Positions 19,474 to 27,957 of a stretch of 64,000 bases of DNA are shown piece after piece. The translations under genes were made by a program, and so were the position numbers. The first letter of the stretch is position 1. Every line of letters begins with the position of its first letter. Under the pieces are notes generated by a model. It did no database searches. It saw only the letters and a program-made list of their open reading frames with translations, and had not been told where the DNA came from. Origin of the DNA: Alcanivorax sp. DSM 26293 (GTDB lineage Bacteria > Pseudomonadota > Gammaproteobacteria > Pseudomonadales > Alcanivoracaceae); NCBI RefSeq assembly GCF_900107995.1, contig NZ_FNUM01000001.1, positions 569,695-633,694 on the forward strand, given 5' to 3'.

Positions 19474-19770
19474 ATACGAGCTGCTAGCTACTAGCTAACA
19501 GAAAAATCCGCTGTAGGAGCGTCGCTGGCGGCGCGATCCGAGCCTTGGCGAGGGGAGATCAAGGTCTACCCGCTATTTTTCTGGAACCTGTCGAGTTCTG
19601 AAACTCCTGATCGCCCTATGGGCGATTTCCTCGCTACGCGAGGTTCGCGGCTCAAGCGCCGCTCCTACAGCGGCTTCGTAGAAAGGTTATTCCTCTCCAG
19701 ACAGCAAAAGCCCCGGCATGCCGGGGCTTTTTTGTTTCTGTTAGAAGCTAGTAGCTAGCCACTCGCAGCT
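19474..19770. repeat. Nested element: AGCT-heptad arms around a REP pair and a terminator
   Basis: The outer arms 19474-19500 and 19736-19770 are inverted and 7-bp periodic (units like GCTAGCT, ACTAGCT). Inside are a REP at 19512-19537, a composite repeat 19588-19683 ending in an inverted REP (GCGCCGCTCCTACAG), and the terminator at 19706. The outer arms abut the stops of both convergent genes. Confidence 0.85.
19706..19733. terminator. Terminator between thioesterase and lipoprotein genes
   Basis: AAAAGCCCCGGC-AT-GCCGGGGCTTTTTT: perfect stem with A- and T-runs on either side, usable in both directions. Confidence 0.9.
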
Positions 19771-19771
19771 G

Positions 19772-20368
19772 TCATTTTTCCGTCGTATAGGTATAAAACG
19801 GTGCCCAACGCGGCACCTTGCTGTCGCGGCCGGCATAGTAGACGCCAGGCTCATCCAGACGCAGATCGGCGATTTCCCGCAGCGCCACGGCACGGGGAAC
19901 CTGTTGCAAGGGGCCGGCCTGCTGGTAGTTCTCCGGGTCGGCAACCAGTTCTTCCATATCCAGCGGACGGGTTTCCGAGTAGCGGAAGTAGTAATCCTTG
20001 CCCCCTTCCACTTCCAGCGGCATTTCGAAGACCATCTTCAGATAGAGCACGCTAAGCGGACGGCGGGCATAGAAGTCGTGGGTGCCGGCGGGCAATTCCA
20101 GCCAGCTGTAGGCACCGGCCTTGAGACCAAAAAGCTGCGTGGCATCCAGGAAGAACACCGGCGCCTGCACTTCTTCGTAGCCCCAACGGGTAATCGGACG
20201 GTAGATATAGACCATGGCATTACGCGGATCCAGCGTATCCATGGGTTTGAAGGTCTTGCCCTGGGGGGCATGGATAAAAGCACCGGGGGTTGAGGGAACG
20301 CCCACACCCAGGCTGGAACATCCGGAAAGCATCCACAGGCAAGCTGCCAGCAACACAGCCAATCGCAT
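19772..20368 (-). CDS. DUF2846-type outer-membrane lipoprotein
   Basis: A 198-residue lipoprotein with lipobox LSGC (Cys17) after a hydrophobic signal. The body resembles DUF2846: AMVYIYRP near residue 52, then a beta-rich region with PAGTHDFYARRP. Family members are small secreted lipoproteins of unknown function, often described only by this domain. The residue after the lipid Cys is Ser, consistent with outer-membrane sorting. It converges with the thioesterase gene across the nested repeat element. Confidence 0.82.
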   Translation of the reverse strand: MRLAVLLAACLWMLSGCSSLGVGVPSTPGAFIHAPQGKTFKPMDTLDPRNAMVYIYRPITRWGYEEVQAPVFFLDATQLFGLKAGAYSWLELPAGTHDFYARRPLSVLYLKMVFEMPLEVEGGKDYYFRYSETRPLDMEELVADPENYQQAGPLQQVPRAVALREIADLRLDEPGVYYAGRDSKVPRWAPFYTYTTEK

Positions 20369-20742
20369 TATTATTCTCCAGTGATGCCGCTTCCCGTTAA
20401 TCCGGGGCGACCCTGTTTATTATTTCGCGCAAGACAGAGCATTTGTTCGTTGCCACCTGAGTCTGTGACTTCAGCGTGGGTGCATGGCGCAAGCATCGGT
20501 TGCCACAGGGTGTTTTCTGCAGAAGCGTCGTCGCAAATACGCTCCACTGAAGGCGCTCTTGAGAAAACAACAACTCTGTGGCGACAAAGACTTGCGTCAG
20601 GCGCCGCGATCAAGCCACGGATTCAGGTGCTAACTATGGCCGATTTGCCGACATTGCTCAAGATAGCAGCAAACGCTCAAATTCCCGCCAAACGGCGTCC
20701 CCTCGCGCTTCCCTGCCCGGGGTTTTCTGGTAGTCTTCGGCC
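20369..20742. other. 374-bp gap without recognisable gene
   Basis: Divergent promoter region for the DUF2846 lipoprotein and the DUF1289 gene. Short open frames on both strands (for example 20381-20896 and 20371-20613) look like chance: they overlap each other and the DUF1289 start and match no family. No repeat of the types seen elsewhere is present. Confidence 0.5.
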
Positions 20743-21243
20743 ATGGCAGTCAATCGTATCCACACCCCCTGTATCGGCGTCTGTTCCACCGTTTTCGGTG
20801 ATACGGTCTGTCGTGGCTGTCGCCGCTTCAGCCACGAGGTTGTGCACTGGAACGGATACACCAACGAAGAGAAGCGAATCGTCTGGAAACGCCTGAATTT
20901 GCTGCTTTGCCAGGTAGTGGACAACTATTTCCAGGTCACCGATGCGAACCGGCTGGCGGCGGAGATGGACTTCCAGAACCTCCGCTACCAGACCCAGCTT
21001 TCTCCACAGGGCTGGGTGCCGGAATTGCTCAAGGCCGCCGGCAAACAACCGATTCCCTATGACCGTTTCGGCCTGCACCCCCTGCCCGCGACCCGCGGCC
21101 TGCTGCCCCGTGAGCTCTACGATCAGATCAGCGCCGAATGCCACGCCCTGGCCCAGGCCCACTACGACCGCTCCTACGCCCGCCCGGTCACCCTCGCAGC
21201 AGAACTCACCGAACTGGCCGCCCGGGAAAAGGGCTTGATCTGA
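20743..21243 (+). CDS. DUF1289 family Cys-rich protein
   Basis: A 166-residue protein. The N-terminal DUF1289 motif TPCIGVCSTVFGDTVCRGCRR carries Cys residues at 10, 14, 23 and 26, a likely small zinc or Fe-S site. A helical C-terminal region follows (LYDQISAECHALAQAHYDRSYARPV) that short family members lack. Function unknown. The stop is 15 bp before the REP element at 21259; the TetR operon follows on the same strand but with its own operator. Confidence 0.82.
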   Translation: MAVNRIHTPCIGVCSTVFGDTVCRGCRRFSHEVVHWNGYTNEEKRIVWKRLNLLLCQVVDNYFQVTDANRLAAEMDFQNLRYQTQLSPQGWVPELLKAAGKQPIPYDRFGLHPLPATRGLLPRELYDQISAECHALAQAHYDRSYARPVTLAAELTELAAREKGLI

Positions 21244-21258
21244 CCCCCCTCCTCCATT

Positions 21259-21417
21259 CGTAGGAGCGCCGCTGGCGGCGCGATAAACCAGTTGCGAGTA
21301 ACGAGTTTCGAGAAGCGAAAATCATTGGGCTTTCCCGTGTTCGGGGTTCGCCTTTCGAGACTCGCTTCTCGCAACTCGAAACTTTGGGTTATCCCGCCGC
21401 CAGCGACGCTCCTACGG
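21259..21417. repeat. 159-bp nested palindrome: REP - heptad arm - arm - inverted REP
   Basis: REP at 21259-21284 and its inverted partner at 21392-21417 (CCGCCGCCAGCGACGCTCCTA). Inside them, arms at 21289-21320 (AGTTGCG, AGTAACG, AGTTTCG, AGAAGCG) and 21353-21383 (CGAGACT, CGCTTCT, CGCAACT, CGAAACT). This is the clearest two-layer example in the window. Confidence 0.88.
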
Positions 21418-21482
21418 ATAGCCTCTATCATTTGTCCCGAAATGACCCTTCCATAAAAACATCACTCAATGGCACAGTTACG

Positions 21483-21498
21483 GAATGAACATTCATTC
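21483..21498. promoter_or_regulatory. Palindromic operator, probably for the adjacent TetR regulator
   Basis: GAATGAA-CA-TTCATTC, perfect 7-bp arms, 21 bp before the tetR ATG. Position and symmetry are typical of TetR autoregulatory operators. Confidence 0.7.
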
Positions 21499-21519
21499 AA
21501 TCACTGAGTGAGACTTGCC

Positions 21520-22146
21520 ATGACCCTCGCTGACCGGACTGTGCCGGCCGATAACAAGGAAGCTCGCAAAGGCGACCAGATCATCCAGGCCGCGCTGCGG
21601 GTGTTTGCTGAGCATGGCCTGCACGGCACGCCGGTACCGCCCATCGCCGCGGAGGCCGGAGTCGGCGTGGGAACCCTGTATCGCTATTTCGACAGTAAGG
21701 AAGCGCTGATCAACGCCGTCTTCCGGGACAGCAAGCGCCGCCTCAAGGAACGTCTGCTCAGCGATCTGGACCTGCTACACCCCTCCCGCAGTCTCTTCGA
21801 TACCCTCTGGGCCCGGCTTACCGCCTTTGCCCGCGAAGAGCCGGACGCCTTTCATTTTCTGGAGATGCAGGATCACCACAGCTACCTGGATCCGGAAAGC
21901 CGCCATCAGGAGCAGGCCCTGCTGATTCCCCTGGGCATGATGGTGGTCATCGGCCAGCGCACCGGCCTGCTCAACGACATCATGAAACCGGATCTGGCCA
22001 TCGCCCTGTTCTGGGGAGCTTTCGTGGGTGTCTTCAAGGCAGAGCGCCTGGGCTATCTGACCCTGGATGATGACGACCTGACACGGGCACGGGATGCCTG
22101 CTGGCTCGCCATCGCCAATCACAACAACAAAGGCACGCAATCATGA
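21520..22146 (+). CDS. TetR/AcrR-family transcriptional regulator
   Basis: A 208-residue repressor. The helix-turn-helix is at about residues 20-65: IIQAALRVFAEHGLHGTPVPPIAAEAGVGVGTLYRYFDSKEAL is a textbook TetR N-terminal domain. The C-terminal ligand domain is helical. I chose the ATG at 21520 over the GTG four codons earlier. Its stop overlaps the next gene by 4 bp (ATGA), so it is the first gene of the SDR-BVMO-patatin operon and probably senses a hydrophobic substrate or product of that pathway. It most likely binds the palindrome at 21483. Confidence 0.9.
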   Translation: MTLADRTVPADNKEARKGDQIIQAALRVFAEHGLHGTPVPPIAAEAGVGVGTLYRYFDSKEALINAVFRDSKRRLKERLLSDLDLLHPSRSLFDTLWARLTAFAREEPDAFHFLEMQDHHSYLDPESRHQEQALLIPLGMMVVIGQRTGLLNDIMKPDLAIALFWGAFVGVFKAERLGYLTLDDDDLTRARDACWLAIANHNNKGTQS

Positions 22147-22916
22147 CACCCACACATATCCTGATTACCGGCGGTGCCGGCGCCATTGGCGGCCAGCTCG
22201 CCGGGCAGTTTCGTCAGCATCACCCGGACGCACGCATCACCCTGGTGGACCTGAATGCCGAGGCCCTCGCCCTGGCCGCCGACCAGCACGGCGCTCACGC
22301 GGAAACCTGCGATCTGACCGATATCGACGCCCTGCCTGGCTGGTGGCAGTCGCTGATAGATCGTCGCGGACCGGTGGATGTGCTGATCAACTGTGCCGGC
22401 ATCATGGACATCATCAGCATCACCGGCACCGGCTGGGAGCAGGGCAAACGTTTGCTGGATATCAACTTCACTGCCCCCATGCGGCTGATGGACCTGGCAT
22501 TGCCAACCATGGTGGAGGCCCGCAACGGTTGCGTGATCAATGTGGCCAGCATGGCCGGGCGCGTGCCAATTCGTGGCTGCAGCTACTACGGTGGCGCCAA
22601 GGCCGGCATCGGCCTGGCCTCGGAAATCGCCCGGCTGGATCTGAAGAAGCAGGGCGTGAATGTGATCACTGTCTACCCGGGCCCGATCCATTCCGGCCTG
22701 GAAAGCCATGCCCGCAGCCAGGTGAAGAAAGGCCCGGTGTCCCGCTATATCCCCACCGGCAAGCCGGAGGTGCTGGCCGAGCGTATCTACCGCACTTTCC
22801 GCAAGGGTGGCGCCCGGGTGATCTACCCGGATATCTACGCCCTGGCCAAACAGGTCGCCAACCTGAATCTGACCAACCGGGCCATGGATTTCTTCAGCCC
22901 GCAACCGAACCAGTGA
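22143..22916 (+). CDS. Short-chain dehydrogenase in the BVMO operon
   Basis: A 257-residue classical SDR. The nucleotide motif TGGAGAIGGQ is at residues 9-18, NCAG near 84, Ser in NVASMAG and the Tyr-x-x-x-Lys pair in YYGGAKAG. An Asp after the second strand (LVDLNAE) suggests NAD rather than NADP. Within this operon it probably interconverts an alcohol and a ketone ahead of the Baeyer-Villiger enzyme. The start ATG overlaps the tetR stop; the BVMO gene follows 14 bp after its stop. Confidence 0.88.
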   Translation: MTPTHILITGGAGAIGGQLAGQFRQHHPDARITLVDLNAEALALAADQHGAHAETCDLTDIDALPGWWQSLIDRRGPVDVLINCAGIMDIISITGTGWEQGKRLLDINFTAPMRLMDLALPTMVEARNGCVINVASMAGRVPIRGCSYYGGAKAGIGLASEIARLDLKKQGVNVITVYPGPIHSGLESHARSQVKKGPVSRYIPTGKPEVLAERIYRTFRKGGARVIYPDIYALAKQVANLNLTNRAMDFFSPQPNQ

Positions 22917-22930
22917 CCCCGGACATTCCC

Positions 22931-24415
22931 ATGACACAGCAAGCCAACACTCCACTTTATGACGTCCTGATTGTGGGCGCCGGCATCAGCGGCATCGGCC
23001 TGGGCATTCGCCTGCGCGAAGCCGGCTTCGATAACTTTGTGATCCTGGAAAAAGCCGCGGACCTGGGCGGTACCTGGCGGGATAATACCTACCCGGGCTG
23101 TGCCTGCGATGTGCCCTCGGCGCTGTACTCCTATTCCTTTGCACAGAAACCGGACTGGAGCCGGGCCTTCGCCGGCCAGGCAGAGATTCTCGACTATGTG
23201 CGTGAAACGGCTAACCGCCACAACATACCCGCCTTCATTCGCTTCAATCAGGGCGTGGAACGGGCCCAGTGGCGGGAGCGGAAAAATCTCTGGGAAGTGC
23301 AGACCGGCGACCAGCTCTACCGGGCCCGTACCGTGGTGGCCTGCTCCGGCTACTTGCACGAACCCATCATTCCGAACATCCCCGGCCTGAAGGATTTTCA
23401 AGGCAAGCTGTTCCATTCCTCCCGCTGGGACCATGACCACGACCTGAGCAGCGAACGGGTAGCCGTGATCGGCACAGGCGCTTCGGCCATCCAGTTCGTG
23501 CCGGAGATCCAGCCCAAGGTGCGGCACCTGACCCTGTTCCAGCGTACCCCGCAATGGGTGCTGCCCAAGCCGGATCACCCCATCCCGAAAATCGAGGAAA
23601 ACTTCTTCCGCCTGCCGTTCACCCTGAACGCCTGGCGCAAGATGCTTTACGGCGGATTTGAAACCTTCGGCATCGGCTTTCGCAAACCGGCCCTGCTGCG
23701 GCAGATCCAGAAACTGGGCGAGGCGCATATTCGCCTGGCCATCAAGGATCCGGCCCTGCGCGCCAAGCTGACCCCGGATTACACCCTGGGCTGCAAGCGG
23801 GTGCTGATGAGTAACCAGTATTACCCGGCACTCAATCAGGACAATGTGGATGTGTTTGCCACCGGCCTGAAAGCGGTGCGCGGCAATACCCTGGTGGGCC
23901 AGGACGGCAGCGAGTGCGAGGTAGACACCATTATTCTGGGTACCGGGTTCTTCGTCACCGAGCCGCCCATTGCCGATCACATCTATAACGATGCCGGCGA
24001 CTCACTCAGCCAGATGTGGAAGGACGGCATGCAGGCCTACCGCGGCACCACCATTGCCGGCCTGCCGAACGCCTTCATGGTGCTGGGGCCCAATCTGGGT
24101 ATCGGCCACAATTCTGCCTTTATCGTTATTGAAGCGCAGATCAACTATATCCTCAGCACCCTGACAACCATGCGCGAGCAGCAACTGAGTCGGGTGGAAG
24201 TCAAAGCCGATAGCCAGAAAACCTACAATCGCAAGGTCCAGAAAGACCTGCAGGGCACCGTCTGGAACACCGGCGGCTGCTCCAGCTACTACCTGGACAA
24301 GAACGGTTTCAACAGTGTGGGCTTTCCCTGGAGTACCCTGGAAATGCAGCGTCTGCTCAAGGACTTTGATGCGGAAAACTACTCGCTCACCCCCGCCAGC
24401 CAACCCGTCTTTTAA
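22931..24415 (+). CDS. Type I Baeyer-Villiger-like flavin monooxygenase
   Basis: A 494-residue FAD/NADPH enzyme. The first Rossmann motif VGAGISGIGLGIRL starts at residue 15, GGTWRDNTYPGCACDVPS follows near 45, and the type I BVMO fingerprint FxGxxxHxxxW is exact at residues 156-166 (FQGKLFHSSRW). The second Rossmann motif is VIGTGASAIQ near 180. Members turn ketones into esters; some oxidise long-chain or aromatic substrates. It differs from AlmA-type alkane hydroxylases at the N-terminus. The ATG at 22931 gives the usual short leader. Neighbouring SDR and patatin hydrolase fit an alcohol-ketone-ester-acid route. Confidence 0.9.
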   Translation: MTQQANTPLYDVLIVGAGISGIGLGIRLREAGFDNFVILEKAADLGGTWRDNTYPGCACDVPSALYSYSFAQKPDWSRAFAGQAEILDYVRETANRHNIPAFIRFNQGVERAQWRERKNLWEVQTGDQLYRARTVVACSGYLHEPIIPNIPGLKDFQGKLFHSSRWDHDHDLSSERVAVIGTGASAIQFVPEIQPKVRHLTLFQRTPQWVLPKPDHPIPKIEENFFRLPFTLNAWRKMLYGGFETFGIGFRKPALLRQIQKLGEAHIRLAIKDPALRAKLTPDYTLGCKRVLMSNQYYPALNQDNVDVFATGLKAVRGNTLVGQDGSECEVDTIILGTGFFVTEPPIADHIYNDAGDSLSQMWKDGMQAYRGTTIAGLPNAFMVLGPNLGIGHNSAFIVIEAQINYILSTLTTMREQQLSRVEVKADSQKTYNRKVQKDLQGTVWNTGGCSSYYLDKNGFNSVGFPWSTLEMQRLLKDFDAENYSLTPASQPVF

Positions 24416-24433
24416 TGTGAACAGGCCCGAATA

Positions 24434-25372
24434 ATGACAAACAACACTCCATCTCCCCGTCGCGCCCTGGTACTGGGCTGCGGCGGTGTCGCCGGCGGCG
24501 CCTGGTCCATTGCCGCCCTGCACCATCTAGAGCAGAAACTGGACTGGGACGCCCGCGACGCCGATATCCTTATCGGCACCTCGGCAGGCGCGGTGCTGGC
24601 CACCTTGCTGGGGAGCGGCGTCAGCGTGGATCAGCTGCTGGCCTGCCAGCAGGGCACCCGTCAACAATGCCGCTGGAATCACGACAGCGATACCGGCGGC
24701 GCCCTGCCACCGCTACCCGCGGCCAGTCTCACCGGCGCCAAACTTGCTCTGAAGGGCTTGCGTGGAGACGTCTCGCCATTGACCGCCTTCTGCGGCCTGC
24801 TGCCCCGGGGCCAGTTTGACATGACGCCCTTTCGGAAATTGGTGGACGACGCCACCGGGGGCGCTGACTGGGTGGCCCACCCGGCCACCTGGATCATGGC
24901 CGTGGATACCACCAGCGGCAAACGGGTGCCCTTCGGTAAAGGCGGCGCGCCACAGGCGAATATCCGCGATGCGGTTTGTGCGTCCTACGGGGTCCCCGTC
25001 TGGTGTCCGCCGGTAAGCCTGGGCAACCGCACCTACATCGACGGCGGCGTGGCGTCCCCCACCTCCGCAGACCTTCTGGTGGATAGTGCCGTGGATGAGG
25101 TCATCATTCTTGCTCCCATGGCCTCACGGCAACCGGACCGGCCGCGCTCCCCCCTGGCCGCCATCGAGCGGCGGGTACGCCGCTACATGACCCGCATCGT
25201 GGATAAGGAAGTCAACAAACTGGAAAAGGCTGGCAAGCGGGTGATTCGCCTGGAACCCAATGCCGAGGACCTGAAGGCTTTCGGGTTCAACATGATGGAT
25301 CCAACCCGGCGGCGTCGGGTATTGGACACGGCGTTGGAGACCACGGCCAAAACGGTTCAGGCCGCGCTGTAG
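24434..25372 (+). CDS. Patatin-like phospholipase/esterase
   Basis: A 312-residue patatin-domain lipid acyl hydrolase. The oxyanion loop GCGGVAGGAW is at residues 15-24, the nucleophile Ser50 is in GTSAG, and Asp203 in DGGV completes the Ser-Asp dyad. No signal peptide. As the last gene of the TetR operon it may hydrolyse the ester or lactone made by the monooxygenase, or act on lipids taken up with the substrate. The intergenic gap to the monooxygenase is 18 bp, so co-transcription is likely. Confidence 0.9.
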   Translation: MTNNTPSPRRALVLGCGGVAGGAWSIAALHHLEQKLDWDARDADILIGTSAGAVLATLLGSGVSVDQLLACQQGTRQQCRWNHDSDTGGALPPLPAASLTGAKLALKGLRGDVSPLTAFCGLLPRGQFDMTPFRKLVDDATGGADWVAHPATWIMAVDTTSGKRVPFGKGGAPQANIRDAVCASYGVPVWCPPVSLGNRTYIDGGVASPTSADLLVDSAVDEVIILAPMASRQPDRPRSPLAAIERRVRRYMTRIVDKEVNKLEKAGKRVIRLEPNAEDLKAFGFNMMDPTRRRRVLDTALETTAKTVQAAL

Positions 25373-25417
25373 TCAGGAAACGTGGGGGGGGGGGCTCGCC
25401 GGGCTCCCCACATCATC

Positions 25418-25630
25418 CTAGAGTGAGTTCACCGACTCCATGAGCGACGCCTTGATCTCATGCAGGGCCCCCTGGGTTGCCTGCCCCTCTGCATAGATCA
25501 GCCCACCCAGAATTAACGCCCCCGCCGCCAACACGACCAGCGCCAACAGGCGCACACGATCGGCTTCAAGCTTTCGTGCCGCAGGAAAGTGACCGGCGTT
25601 TCGATGTTTATCTTGTGTGTGCTCTCGCAT
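25418..25630 (-). CDS. Small single-pass membrane protein (70 aa)
   Basis: Unrecognised family. It has a basic, hydrophilic N-terminus (about 30 residues), one transmembrane helix (LLALVVLAAGALILGGLIY, residues 31-49) and a short C-terminal tail. The ATG at 25630 has a strong AGGGGAGG site four bases upstream. It converges with the patatin gene; 46 bp separate the stops. It precedes no clear partner, but the two genes upstream on the same strand are also small. Confidence 0.6.
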   Translation of the reverse strand: MREHTQDKHRNAGHFPAARKLEADRVRLLALVVLAAGALILGGLIYAEGQATQGALHEIKASLMESVNSL

Positions 25631-25683
25631 AGTACACCTCCCCTTTAGTTCTACGCGGCGAGGGGTGAACCTGCAAGCGGGGG

Positions 25684-25881
25684 TCAGGTGTTGATGGAAC
25701 ATTCCGGACAAAAGCGCAAGCTACGGAAATACAGCTTTGCCACCGGCAAGGCATGAATACAGTGGGAAAAATCGCCCAGATAAATTCGCTGGTCATTTTC
25801 CTTGGGCAAGTGACGGCAATTCACCGTGTGAATTTCCCAAGTGTCATCATCAGCCTGGATCTTGCTGAGGTAATACCGCAT
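25684..25881 (-). CDS. Small Cys-containing protein (65 aa), unknown function
   Basis: No family recognised. The 65 residues contain VNCRHLP, FSHCIHALP and a terminal FCPEC: four Cys and several His spaced like a small zinc-binding protein. A longer reading frame extends upstream to 26025, but GAAGGG just before the ATG at 25881 favours this start, and the extra residues would overlap the tRNA terminator region. It lies 50 bp upstream of the small membrane protein gene. Confidence 0.6.
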   Translation of the reverse strand: MRYYLSKIQADDDTWEIHTVNCRHLPKENDQRIYLGDFSHCIHALPVAKLYFRSLRFCPECSINT

Positions 25882-26032
25882 ACCCTTCCCCGATTCGCGG
25901 ATTCGACAGCGGGGAATAGTAGGGATCTGAGCGGCGAAAAGAATGAAAAGAAGGTAAAACCTGAAAGGTAATGAAATTAACTTGATAGCGGCAATGCGGA
26001 GGCGTTGCAGCGCCCAGAAAAGCAAAAGGCCG

Positions 26033-26060
26033 TAACAGCAATGCCGTTACGGCCTTTCTT
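26033..26060 (-). terminator. Terminator after tRNA-Leu
   Basis: On the minus strand: AAAGGCCGTAACGGCATTGC followed by the pairing TGTTACGGCCTTTT. The stem is 11-12 bp and ends in a short T-run, 5 bp beyond the CCA end. Confidence 0.85.
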
Positions 26061-26065
26061 TGAGA

Positions 26066-26150
<85 letters not shown>

Positions 26151-26195
26151 AATGGGCGGCTATTCTAGCAGGCTAATCGTTAATTACCAGCGGCA

Positions 26196-26861
26196 TCAGC
26201 CGCCCTGGAGAATCCGGTAAAGTGCCTGCAGGTCCTTGTCGACTTTCTCCACCTTGCTCGCCAGAGCCGATAGCTCGGCGCTGTTATCTGATACCGGTTG
26301 CGCCACCGGTGCAGCGGGTTGCGGCCGGGCAGCCAGGTTGCTGATCCGTGAGGACAAACCGCTCAATCTGCTGTCCAGCGCATCCAGCCGGGTTTCCCAT
26401 TCGCGACTTTCCGGGCCATTGCCTCGCTGTTTGGCCAATGCCACGGTCAGACCACGCACCTTGGCATTGAGCTCACGCAGGTCTTCACGAAGGGGAGCCA
26501 GAGCAGGAGAGGTTTCCAGGTCTGCCGTCGCCGGCAATGTTGCCATGCTGCGCGCCTCCTGCTGCTGGCGTTCAGACGCCAGTTGGTAGTATTGCTGACG
26601 CAGCTCGCTGAGCTCATGACGGATGTCACCGTGAGCCATCCATTGACTGACCGCCAACATCAGGGCAATCACCGCCAGCACCAGGGACAGCCAAAGCAAG
26701 CCGGAATGGCCGCCTTCGCTGACCGATACCGGCTTGCTCTTGTTCTGGGGACGCAGCGCTACCGGCTCCCTATCCGGCCCCGGCAGTGGAGCGGTTACCG
26801 CCAACACATCCTGATTCAATCCCTGTAGACGCCGCTCTTTATTTTCCGGCAACTTGGCCAT
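26196..26861 (-). CDS. Single-pass membrane protein with periplasmic coiled coil
   Basis: Unnamed 221-residue protein. A cytoplasmic N-terminus of about 50 residues precedes one transmembrane helix (LLWLSLVLAVIALMLAVSQ, residues 55-73). A heptad-rich coiled coil follows (about 80-175), then a Pro/Ala linker and a short C-terminal coil (LSALASKVEKVDKDLQALYRIL). Layout and size parallel its upstream neighbour at 26919, from which it is separated by 57 bp. They probably form one operon and may interact. Function unknown. Confidence 0.7.
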   Translation of the reverse strand: MAKLPENKERRLQGLNQDVLAVTAPLPGPDREPVALRPQNKSKPVSVSEGGHSGLLWLSLVLAVIALMLAVSQWMAHGDIRHELSELRQQYYQLASERQQQEARSMATLPATADLETSPALAPLREDLRELNAKVRGLTVALAKQRGNGPESREWETRLDALDSRLSGLSSRISNLAARPQPAAPVAQPVSDNSAELSALASKVEKVDKDLQALYRILQGG

Positions 26862-26918
26862 GGCAAGACGCTCTTTATCATTATTGTTTTTCGCTGATCC
26901 CTACCCCCCCGGGTTCGA

Positions 26919-27794
26919 TCAACGCCCTTCCAGTTTATCCAACCGACTATTGACCTGGAGCCGATAAGCGTCAAACGCCGCAATGGCTGCCTCGGTTTCA
27001 TCCACCCGGTCTTTCAGCGCAGCCAACCCGGCCTGGCCTTTCTCCACTTTGGACAGCGCGTTTTTCAGGTTTTGCTGCTGGCTTTCCAGCTGATTGATAT
27101 TTTCCACCAGCACATCCAGCTGGGTCTGCATCTGACTGATGCGGGTCTGCCACTGCTCACTGCTTTTGTTCACTGCGGCGACCGCACTGTCCACCTGCTT
27201 TTTCAGGGCAGCGGTGTCTTTACCGATACCCTGGAGTTTGCCATCGACACCGGCCTGGGCCTTTTTTACCTCGTTTATCGTGGAGGACAGGGCATTCAGT
27301 TTCTTGCTCTGCTCGGCAATATCCGCCCGATTGCGTTTATTGCTCAGGTCCCAGAGTTTACGGATTTCGGTGTTGTTTTCTTCCAGCTTCTTGCCCTGGG
27401 CACGGACCGTGTCCTGCAGCTGACCGGAGGACTGATTCAGACTCTCGTCGGTGGCAGATAGCCGGGACTGGAGATTGCCCAGTTTCTGGCTGGATTCCGA
27501 AATGCGCTCATCCATCTGAGCCTGCAGCACGGTCATCTGTTTCTGGAACCAGACCCCCATCACAGCAATCAGAACCACCAGCACCAGACAGGCAATCATC
27601 CATCCACCGCCACCGCCTCCGTTGCTATGGGCTTTCGGGGCCGGTTTTTTGGGGGCCTTGGGAGGCTTGCCTTTACCCTCGCCCTTGCCGTTGTTGTCGG
27701 CTCCGGCGGGGGAAGAGCGGCGACCGGTATCACCATGGTCATCCACGGTGACGTCATTCAAGTTACCCAGATTTACTTCACGATCTCGCGTCAT
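26919..27794 (-). CDS. Larger single-pass membrane coiled-coil protein
   Basis: A 291-residue protein. The N-terminus is hydrophilic and Lys/Pro-rich (GKGEGKGKPPKAPKKPAPKA), then comes a Gly run and one transmembrane helix (residues about 69-86). About 190 residues of nearly continuous coiled coil follow, ending MDKLEGR-like as NSRLDKLEGR. A Ser-Ser-Asn-Gln-rich pattern without Cys suggests an elongated periplasmic rod. The ATG at 27794 with AGGA seven bases upstream is preferred over one five codons earlier. Unknown function; scaffold or cell-envelope tether is an inference from shape only. Confidence 0.72.
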   Translation of the reverse strand: MTRDREVNLGNLNDVTVDDHGDTGRRSSPAGADNNGKGEGKGKPPKAPKKPAPKAHSNGGGGGGWMIACLVLVVLIAVMGVWFQKQMTVLQAQMDERISESSQKLGNLQSRLSATDESLNQSSGQLQDTVRAQGKKLEENNTEIRKLWDLSNKRNRADIAEQSKKLNALSSTINEVKKAQAGVDGKLQGIGKDTAALKKQVDSAVAAVNKSSEQWQTRISQMQTQLDVLVENINQLESQQQNLKNALSKVEKGQAGLAALKDRVDETEAAIAAFDAYRLQVNSRLDKLEGR

Positions 27795-27957
27795 TCCAGT
27801 GTCCTGCAATCCCGGCTAATGGCCCTGTTGATAGCGATGGTTGGATAGTGCCACAGGCGGGGCCGCATAGCTGCCAAGCAGCCCCCATTTCATCCGGGGA
27901 GACCCTGGAGAACGGCTGGCGCTCACCGCGGTCCCTGGCCTGCCTGTTTTTGAAAGT

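Noticed and set aside
20381-20896. 171-codon frame before the DUF1289 gene
   Set aside because: Overlaps the DUF1289 start and contains no family features.
22931-24415. Calling the monooxygenase AlmA (long-chain alkane hydroxylase)
   Set aside because: The N-terminus and PGCACD segment fit classical Baeyer-Villiger enzymes better than AlmA.
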